Shown in pieces: positions 57,239 through 64,000 of a stretch of 64,000 bases of DNA. Under the pieces are notes generated by a model. The model searched no databases, was not told the origin of the DNA, and saw only the letters and a list, made by a program, of their open reading frames with translations. Made by a program: the position numbers and the translations under genes. Position 1 is the first letter of the stretch, and every line of letters begins with the position of its first letter. Origin of the DNA: Schistosoma haematobium (taxonomy: Eukaryota > Platyhelminthes > Trematoda > Strigeidida > Schistosomatidae); assembly GCF_000699445.3 (NCBI RefSeq), contig NC_067201.1:11959501-12023500 (forward strand), in the 5' to 3' direction.

Positions 57239-57489
57239 CTATTTAAGTGGAACATTTAGAATGGAAACATGCGTTACACTGATGATAATAATAATAATGC
57301 TGGATATTATATAAGTGATTTACTATACAAAACTTTTCACTGAAACTCTACCGATCTTGGTCGAAGACAGTTATGACGTTGAAAATTATTAGTGAATATG
57401 GAAAAAACAGACTTTCCAAATTAAGAATTTATCGCTGTAAAAAAGCAACAAACTAAAATGTATATGGTTAGTTTCGGTGGGCTTGTAGT

Positions 57490-57960
57490 ATTCTAGTTTC
57501 TAAACAGATCAATCTTTTCATTCTTCTTAAACCACATTTTGATCTTGTTACTTATTCGCTTATCAACATTAACTGTTCTTATGTGAGCGTGTGTGTGTAT
57601 TTCTTATCGAATTCATCACATGTCTGTAACTTATTTTTGTCTGTCTATTAATATTGAGTTACACCTGATAAAAACGAGTTATCTTACATGCCTTGTCCAC
57701 CGCGCATCATTTCGCTTCGTTCTCTTCTCTCCACTTCCTTTTCGTCGTTCCTCTGATTTTCTATCCAGGTCAATGAGTGTACAAAATAAACGTATTCAAA
57801 CCTCATTCTCGTATTTGAATGATTTAATTCTGTTATTCACTAACGTGATTTAAGTCGACGATTATTTATGAGGATCGATGATATGTATTAGCCAATAACG
57901 ATAATCACACGATCCAAATTGGAGTCAGATATTCCAACGCCACTAAGCGCTATGAGATTC
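57490..57960 (+). repeat. LTR-like repeat G, copy 2
   Basis: Aligns with 46215-46640 (TTATTTTTGTCTGTCTATTA, CCGCGCATCATTTCGC, TGTACAAAATAAACGTATTC, ACGATAATCACACGATCCAA). The AATAAA site suggests a polyadenylation region. It shares neither the TGTTATATCCCG nor the TATAACA tips of the solo LTR family. Confidence 0.5.
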
Positions 57961-58089
57961 TCAAAGTTTATAATCCGTCTCTTTATATTTAAAATCACAC
58001 TAATTATGTTAAAAAACTGGTAATATTTTAAGGGAAGATTAGTATTTGCGTAGATTCTTTATTTAGTCGGAAGTATTTTCATTATGAAC

Positions 58090-58330
58090 TTCATATGTTA
58101 AGTGATTGGAAGTAGTCGACAGAAAACCACTGACTCGGGTTTTGTGCTAGTTAGCACTCATTTATAAGATGTACCTGTAAAGTTGAGGAAACTGGTGCTC
58201 CCTATAAGGTACGATCCAAAACATCCAGGTTCACAGTTTGAGATGTTATCATTGAGTTATCCAGACAACTACTGATCAACTGTAAGGCTGAAATGCTTAC
58301 AATTGATTGACTACTGAGTAGTGACTAATA
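58090..58330 (-). mobile_element. Family C SINE, decayed hammerhead
   Basis: The minus strand has GGAGCACCAGTTTCCTCAAC, ACAGGTACATCTTATAAATG, then AGTGCTAACTAGCACAAAAC and CCGAGTCAGTGGTTTTCTGT. The CTGACGA half has become TATAAATGA and GAAAC is AAAAC, so it is inactive. Confidence 0.6.
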
Positions 58331-58559
58331 TTATGTATCTCATACTTTGTAGTGATATATATAAGCTGGTAAAACTATTCACTCCAAATGTTGTACATGT
58401 CATAGTGGATGTGTTTCATTTACTTCATATGGATAGCGATCATTTGTCTTTCATAGTTACGACGGTGAGTGTGCAATAAAGTTTCAAAGTACAAATGAGA
58501 CAGTTGCACTATTGTTTTTATTACAAATAACAATATGTATCCATCTTAAATTAGGTTAA

Positions 58560-58670
58560 TACAGATAAAAACTGTAATATATTAGAGATTTTATGTTCTC
58601 TGAGTTGGATAATTTATTTATGAAATTTTCATTGTCCATCCGGACAATATCATCAGTATGTACTTTAAAT
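58560..58670 (-). ncRNA. Penelope-type hammerhead-like motif, best copy
   Basis: Minus strand: CTGATGA (58656-58650), a perfect 7-bp stem II ATTGTCC-GGAT-GGACAAT, GAAA, then ATTT-CATA-AAAT-like short stem III and AAATTATCCAACTCAGAG. All core bases are present. Stem I pairing could not be shown, so ribozyme status is tentative. Confidence 0.5.
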
Positions 58671-58875
58671 GGAAGTGTGTTATTAGAATCTTCCCATAAT
58701 TGACTAATAGTATGCTTTGTAAACCAGAAATTTGGTCAGTTTTTGTATGTTATTGTGTGGTCGTTGTTTGCATTTTCATTTTAATTGTTTTTCATTCCTA
58801 ATTTGGACTCTGACTTTGCGGTTATTTATCTTTTTGCTTATTACCATATCGATTGTGTCTATTGATTAATGTTTG

Positions 58876-59378
58876 ATTACTTACTTACTTACGTTCGCCT
58901 GTTACTCCCTACGGAGCATAGGCCACCAACCAGCATTCTCCCACTCTGTCCTCCTCCTTCTTTTCTAGTTCCATCCAATTCTTGTTCATTTTTCTCATGT
59001 ACATCTCCATTTCTCAACGTGATGTGTTCTTTGGTCTTCCTCTTTTCCTTTGGCCTTGAGGATTCCATGTGAGGGCTTGTCTTGTGACACAGTTGGGTGC
59101 TTTCCACAATGTGTGTCCTATCCACTTCCAGCGCTTCTTCCTGGTTTCTTCCTCCACCGGGATCTGTCTTGTTCCCTCCGATAGTAGGTTGTTGCTGCTG
59201 TGTCTGACCAACGGATCGGAAGTATTTTGCTTAGACGACTGTTAATAAACATCTGTATCTTCTGGATGATGGCTTTGTTAGTCCTCCAGGTTTTCACCCC
59301 ATACAGTAGAACTGTCTTGACATTTGTATTGAAAATCCTGACCTTGGTGTTGGTTAACAGTTGTTTTGAGTTCCAGAG
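58876..59378 (-). mobile_element. RTE 3' end, minus strand
   Basis: Reading leftward: CWNSKQLLTNTKVR-type start, [64 protein letters not shown]. The end is the reverse of AGGCGAACGTAAGTAAGTAAG. One of the better-preserved C-termini in the window, split by frameshifts. Confidence 0.85.
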
Positions 59379-59534
59379 TGTTATAATTCTAAAAATTCTC
59401 TGGCTTTCTCTTAATTCTCAGTCGAACTCATATTCGCATTTGTCCATATGCATTTATGGATAACAAATGAGTAGACGCGAGGTTAATAGAACAAACTACT
59501 AATCGATTTTAACACCTCATTTCTCTTTCATGTA

Positions 59535-59590
59535 TATGCTGATAGTTTTGTCCAAGAAGGACAATGAAAGTTTCACAACTAAACCAAACG
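59535..59590 (+). ncRNA. Penelope-type hammerhead-like tail, degenerate
   Basis: GCTGATAGTTTTGTCCAAGA, then AGGACAATGAAAGTTTCACA and ACTAAACC. Stem II (TTGTCC/GGACAA) and a short AGTT/AACT stem III pair well, but CTGANGA is CTGATAG. Confidence 0.4.
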
Positions 59591-59770
59591 ACTTTTAGAA
59601 CGAACAATCAATAACACTTATAAAATTGTATTTTATACATGTTGATAGTAACCAAAATTATTGAGAAATTGAAAATAAGCAACACGAAATGAACTTTATT
59701 TATGCTAAATAATCTTTTACTGTTCATGTCTAACAAAATTGCTCATCAAGAGGAGATCTATTTTCATTGG

Positions 59771-60282
59771 TGTTATATCCCGATGAGAATAATCAATGGT
59801 AACTGTGGAATCTATTTATGGACAATTACGATGCATATCTTTTTATTCTATAGTTGTTAAGTAACTATACTATGCAAATTCATATTACTCCTATTGTAAG
59901 CTTTACTTTTACCTATAGAATATTATTATACGATTTACCGTTCTTAAGTTATACCCAGTCTACTAATTACAGCTTTCCACATTCACAGTCACTTTTGGCT
60001 AGATCTTGTTCAAATGTTATTTTCTATTTTATGGTGTGATGTGCTCTGTTTAGTTTGTATATAAATCCAGTATGCTTGAAATACATGATTTATATCTCAG
60101 AGGTTGAGATTGGTGTTGTGGACTGTAACAGGCAGATGTATGTAGAAAGAAGAACCGATAAGAACTGTAAACTGTTCGTACGGGTTTACATGACATTGAT
60201 CTGGTCGATAAATCACTGTTTTCTAATTGGCGATGTCATTACGTCATATACTGATAGGGGCACGAGGCCACAAGTTATATCA
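59771..60282 (+). mobile_element. Solo LTR (512 bp), near-matching target duplication
   Basis: Starts TGTTATATCCCGATG and ends CCACAAGTTATATCA. The flanks ATTGG (59766-59770) and ATTGA (60283-60287) match at four of five positions. A TATATAAATCCAGTATG promoter-like block is at about 60058. Confidence 0.85.
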
Positions 60283-60399
60283 ATTGATATATCAGTACTA
60301 TATGGAAATTCATTCAAAGAATCACTGAAGTATGCACTTGTATACAGAAAAATTTTATTATTCAAATTCCCATGGTGTCGTTTACTTGAATCTTCTAAT

Positions 60400-60795
60400 A
60401 GATGATTAGGACTGCAATTAATCAGCCTCTTATTGACATATGTGCATACCGTGCGTATTGCCTCGATATTGCCTTAATTCATAAGTACTATAAGCATAGA
60501 TGGATAGTGGCCAGAAGTGGAGTCCAGGACGCGCGTTTCATCTAATTTGGGACTCGTCAGTTGGATGTACCTGCATCTCACATTTGATGTTCACTCTGAG
60601 ATTCGAACCCAGTATTGTTCTCTCCAAACGCCATCACGTTACCCATTTAGCTACTGAGTCCTGATAGCCACAAGCTTGTGCAATAGAATAAAATTTTAAA
60701 TTCAATTGGTATTGTTTACTTGAATCTTTCCATTAATGTTTAGGACTACAATCGATCAATCTCTTATTGGTATATGTTCATATTGTGCGTAGTGC
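60400..60795 (-). mobile_element. Sm-alpha-like SINE (family A), full unit plus next unit's tail
   Basis: The full unit on the minus strand (60695-60400) has head GGACTCAGTAGCTAAATGGG, a GGGTTCGAATCTCAG B box, CATCCAACTGACGA, GTCC-CAAATT-AGAT, GAAAC, ACGCGCGTC and the tail. Core bases are present but stem II is weakened. 60700-60795 is the tail of a further unit in the same orientation. Confidence 0.75.
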
Positions 60796-60915
60796 CAAAG
60801 TGAACATCAACTCTGAAATGCAAGTACATCTAGCTGATGAATCCCAACTAGGACAAGACGCTCGTCCTGAATTCCATTTCTAGCCACTGTTCATCTTTTG
60901 CTCATAATTTTATCG
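60796..60915 (+). mobile_element. Sm-alpha-like SINE fragment, inverted to its neighbour
   Basis: GTGAACATCAACTCTGAAAT, GTACATCTAGCTGATGAATC, CCAACTAGGACAAGACGC. The GAAAC half is AAGAC, so it is inactive. The head-to-head arrangement repeats that of 32143-32512. Confidence 0.65.
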
Positions 60916-60919
60916 TTTA

Positions 60920-61295
60920 TTTAAGTATTGAATATTTGAATTGCTTAAGTATAAACAATAATTTATATTCATGACTGTGTAACATAGAAGTTTATTTATT
61001 ATCTAAGTTGTATATTCCATGATAATGATAAATGTCTATTTTTTTCTTCTAAAATATTTTTGTGAATAAATTACGTGGTTGTATGTAGTAATCAATTTTA
61101 CAGTTATATCATCATCATATGGTCACTTATAATAAATAGTTGATTGATTTAAGTAATACTCTTATCCTCTATATGTAGAAGTACAAAAATACACCTTACA
61201 TTTATCTCCTACTTTTGAATTCTGTAATAATTTAGACGTTGATGAATTATTCTAATTTTGAATGATTTTAACGAGAGAATAGGTACTATTCTACA
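60920..61295. other. AT-rich stretch, no gene
   Basis: Intronic; nothing recognised. Confidence 0.4.
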
Positions 61296-61298
61296 GTT

Positions 61299-61369
61299 AG
61301 TAAGTAAGTAAGTAAGTAGGTAGGTGGGTAGATAAGCAAGTAAGCAAGTAAGTAGGTAAGTAAGTAAGG
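61299..61369. repeat. (GTAA)n/(GTAG)n tandem repeat, probable RTE tail remnant
   Basis: Imperfect GTAA/GCAA/GTAG units. The composition matches RTE 3' tails of this window, but no RTE body is attached. Confidence 0.8.
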
Positions 61370-62624
61370 TTAGTCAAAGCAAAAGTTATGAAATAAATAA
61401 TTCAGGTTTATAGCTTAACTTATAGTATACAATTAGTCATATGACTATTAAAACCAGGAAGCACTGAATACCGATTTCGTCCTAGTTAATGGGCATTTAC
61501 GACCTCCTATTAGATCAATCTTAAAATTCTGTAGTCTTGCTAATTCAAATTATAAATGATAAATATTCGATGTCAACTTAGTGGTTTAAAGTTTAAGAAC
61601 TGTTCCTGAAGCTCAAGTGTCCTAGGTTTGATTAGCGATAACTTAATGAATGTACTATGTTGTAGTTATCCATTCAAAATGTATACATACCAATAGGGAC
61701 TGATCGATTGTAGTCCTGGATATAAACAATGAAACAATGATATGAGTTCAGTCTTGGTGTATTTTAGGAAGTAGCCAACAAGGATTTAACCAAAAACAAA
61801 AACAATTCATGTTATACTACTCAGATCTTTATTCTTATTCTCTCTAAATTAATCGACAATTAGAATTATGTATACCTGAAAGAGGGGATATTATTATCTG
61901 AATCGAACAATGAAACAAGATCAAAGAGAAAAAGGAGCATTTATGTATATCTATCCTTATTCCTTTTGAATTGGATTCAATTAGATGTTCAAAAGACGCA
62001 AACAATAATGAGAATACTGTGTATATACCATAGACAAAAAGTTTGAGTTATTAAAGAAAATACAGTAGATAGACGAATCAGCAATACAGTGGTATTCAAT
62101 CAAAGTTATGACAAATTTTTTCTTTATATGCTTTGAATTACAATTTCAGAAAGTGGATCAAAATGAAACTACATAATATTCCCATACAAATATGATCCTC
62201 TAATAAGATCTAATATCATATTTTATGAAAATGCAAGTAGTTCGTTTGATTTCAGGTTCCATATTTGATGTGAAGATGTCATAACTAATATTATGGTAAA
62301 AATAAAGCTCATTCTGTAATCAGTAAATCATTGATATAACAGTCTCGTGAAATTAAGCACTTAAGAGATAAGTTGTTCTTAAGAAACATAACAGCTGAAT
62401 GGACCTATATTCAGCGTTATTGTTCAAATTAAGAATCGAACCTTCTATCTTCCACTTCTAATGTCAATGCGCTGTTCATTGAGTCACTGATTTCAGATAG
62501 CTAGATGCATTTTCTATAATTAAACTAATCAAAATTCAAGCTTGAATTTCAACATTGGGAAAATACAAACCCTTACTATTAACAATATTAATATCGTATT
62601 CATTAAATATGTTAGATATTATCT

Positions 62625-62785
62625 GAACTCCGTGTACCACTCGCTGACGAGTTAGGCGTTTGCGGCAAAAGGTAATGGGTTTGAATCTTAGTGTGATCAT
62701 CATCACAATGAGATGTGAATACATCCAATGGAATCCTAGAAAGAACGAATTGGGTTTAGTGGATACCACTGCTAGCAAAAACCCA
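62625..62785 (+). mobile_element. Strongly decayed Sm-alpha-like SINE
   Basis: B-box-like GGGTTTGAATCTTAGTGTGA, CAATGAGATGTGAATACATC and CCACTGCTAGC in family A order. The ribozyme is lost. Confidence 0.45.
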
Positions 62786-63455
62786 CCTATACTACAAAAA
62801 CTGTGAAAAGATCTTTGTGATGAAGCAATCTACAAAGAATGCACATATCCCAACACAGAATGGCCAAACCCCTTTAGGAATATCAATAATTAGATAATTC
62901 AAAATTATTAAATCATGATTAAAAAAATACATCATAAGTTGTAGATTCATGATAAAATCTCCATAACTCCACTTATACAATGTTTAATAATGAGTTCAAT
63001 GTTGGTTAACCTTATATTTAAAAGTGAAACAGCACCATTCTCAATCGTTAGTTAAAAACTCGATGGCAGGATTAAAGATGATCTTTACAAATTCGGTAAA
63101 AATTGAAAATATTCTCCAAGTGTAAATAGAGGAGGGACTCCTTAGATTTCTGGCACTTTTTTCCTGAAAGATACAACTTTTTCTATGGCCATTATTCAAG
63201 AGCATTCAAATTTAATCAAAACAGACTTAATGCTCAAGTTTTCCACAACTCGTGGTCCCCATGGGTTTAATATTTTCATTGGTGATTTTATACTACTGAA
63301 TTCCTAACAAATAGTAAACTTATGATAATTAAAACGCATGATTATTCTACGAATCGTATTGTTGATGTTCTCATCATTATGTGAATGAAATAAAATCACC
63401 TTAACAATCATCTTTTAAATAATCGAAGCATTAGGTAATGAACTATTTAACTTAC

Positions 63456-63671
63456 CAGTGCAAAATCATTTTTCACCATTTCCATGAAACCTGAACGCAT
63501 TAAATCAACTGACATACCAGAAAATTCAGTATTTGGATTCAATAATTCGTGGGAATCGAAAGCGCTATTTTGTGTGCTGTTTATTAAATTCCAAGTAAGT
63601 GGAACATCCAAACGATAAATTGATGCTAATGCATGAAAAACACCATCATCTACAACCAGGCCACCAATAAG
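63456..63671 (-). CDS. Cholinesterase-fold membrane protein, penultimate coding exon
   Basis: A 216-base exon (72 codons, no stop) bounded by acceptor TTTTCTAG|CTT and donor CTG|GTAAGT on the minus strand; the upstream stretch GATATCTTTCATTGTTTTC is pyrimidine-rich. The product starts LIGGLVVDDGVFHALASIYR, which fits the cholinesterase segment with the acidic triad residue (xVGVxxDEGxxF), here with Asp-Asp-Gly, so Glu is replaced by Asp. MSVDLMRSGFMEMVKNDFAL at the end runs in frame into DPVGITNS of the next exon (57238). The upstream phase is compatible with 0. Found by translation across splice signals; the exon lacks its own start codon. The 5' part of the gene lies beyond the right edge. 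Confidence 0.85.
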
Positions 63672-63834
63672 CTAGAAAACAATGAAAGATATCGGCGGGA
63701 AAATGTTAGCTTTATTCTAAAGAGACTATCTTAAAAAGATACAAAATAATAGGTTACTGGTAAGGCATAGAACTTTCTAATAATTATTTAAATTTAGATA
63801 TAACTTATTGATCACTGAATAGTGGCAAATCTCC

Positions 63835-64000
63835 TTTTTTTCTAGTCCTTGATGTTAAGTGGACCCTACTATGTGAACACTAGTATTGTAGTGAACGAGA
63901 ACATAAATGGGGACGGTCGAATGTATTTGAACAGAAAATTACAAAACGTCTTAGTAAAATCTGAGAACCATGCAGTAAATATTTAATTTTCAAAATGTCA
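63835..64000 (-). repeat. Dispersed repeat D, copy 4 (cut by the window edge)
   Basis: Reverse of the 3' half of 34030-34345 (GTAGTGAACGAGAACATAAA, TACAAAACGTC, GTAAATATTTAATTTTCAAAATG). It lies in the next upstream intron of the pseudo-esterase gene. Confidence 0.55.

Larger units (their letters stand above)
57239..63455 (-). other. 6.2-kb intron of the pseudo-esterase gene
   Basis: Bounded by donor CTG|GTAAGT (63455) and acceptor TTAAATAG|G (57239). It contains LTR-like repeat G, a family C SINE, Penelope-type ribozyme tails, an RTE copy, a solo LTR and several Sm-alpha units. No additional in-frame exon was recognised inside; the flanking exons join without loss of frame. Confidence 0.75.

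Overview
The window looks like nuclear DNA of a blood fluke (Schistosoma or a close relative). It is AT-rich and intron- and repeat-dominated. It carries several hallmark schistosome repeats: RTE-type non-LTR retrotransposons ending in (GTAA)n, Penelope-like elements, Ty3/gypsy remnants with solo LTRs, and above all Sm-alpha-like SINEs, which combine a tRNA-like Pol III head with a hammerhead ribozyme. The species cannot be fixed from the sequence alone.

Only two host genes are supported, both on the minus strand and both incomplete. (1) 39284-40894 is a large 5' coding exon of a Kv2/Shab-type voltage-gated potassium channel. It has a long, low-complexity, Asn/His-rich N-terminus, then a T1 tetramerisation domain with the zinc motif HX5CX20CC, and ends at a GT splice donor. 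The channel core must lie in further exons to the left, and I found none in the window. (2) 63671-63456 and 57238-56396 are the last two coding exons of a cholinesterase-fold, single-pass membrane protein (neuroligin/gliotactin-like). They are joined across a 6.2-kb intron with a kept reading frame. The catalytic His position is Pro, so it is probably an adhesion-type pseudo-esterase. Its 5' exons lie beyond the right end.

Layout. 1-9 kb: end of a non-LTR element, a decayed minus-strand gypsy gag-pol, an RTE 3' end and a Penelope-like fragment with a GIY-YIG domain. 11-21 kb: a GC-richer 0.5-kb dispersed repeat (two inverted copies), Sm-alpha and tRNA-head SINEs, TIR-bearing MITEs, and a near-perfect 233-bp-arm palindrome at 18950-19448. 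21-28.4 kb: nested SINEs inside a ~1.06-kb inverted duplication (22295-23357 / 27297-28356), including a solo LTR inserted in a SINE with a GTCGT target duplication. 28-38 kb: more RTE copies (one with a 15-bp target duplication), ribozyme SINEs and a four-copy dispersed repeat. 39-41 kb: potassium-channel exon. 42-56 kb: ribozyme SINE, a 1.5-kb RTE pseudogene, and LTR and SINE clusters. 56-64 kb: the pseudo-esterase exons with an intron full of RTE, solo-LTR and Sm-alpha copies.

The most striking theme is the density of hammerhead-type sequences. There are at least three SINE families (A: Sm-alpha-like; B: GGCTCAGTGGTCTAGAGG head; C: stem II GTGC/GCAC), plus related motifs in Penelope-like tails. 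Two family B copies (25463-25508, 36338-36383) are identical canonical 46-nt ribozymes. A family C copy (42133-42177) and a family A copy (32430-32475) also keep the full core. Repeat boundaries are by eye and good to roughly 10-30 bases unless a target duplication is given.
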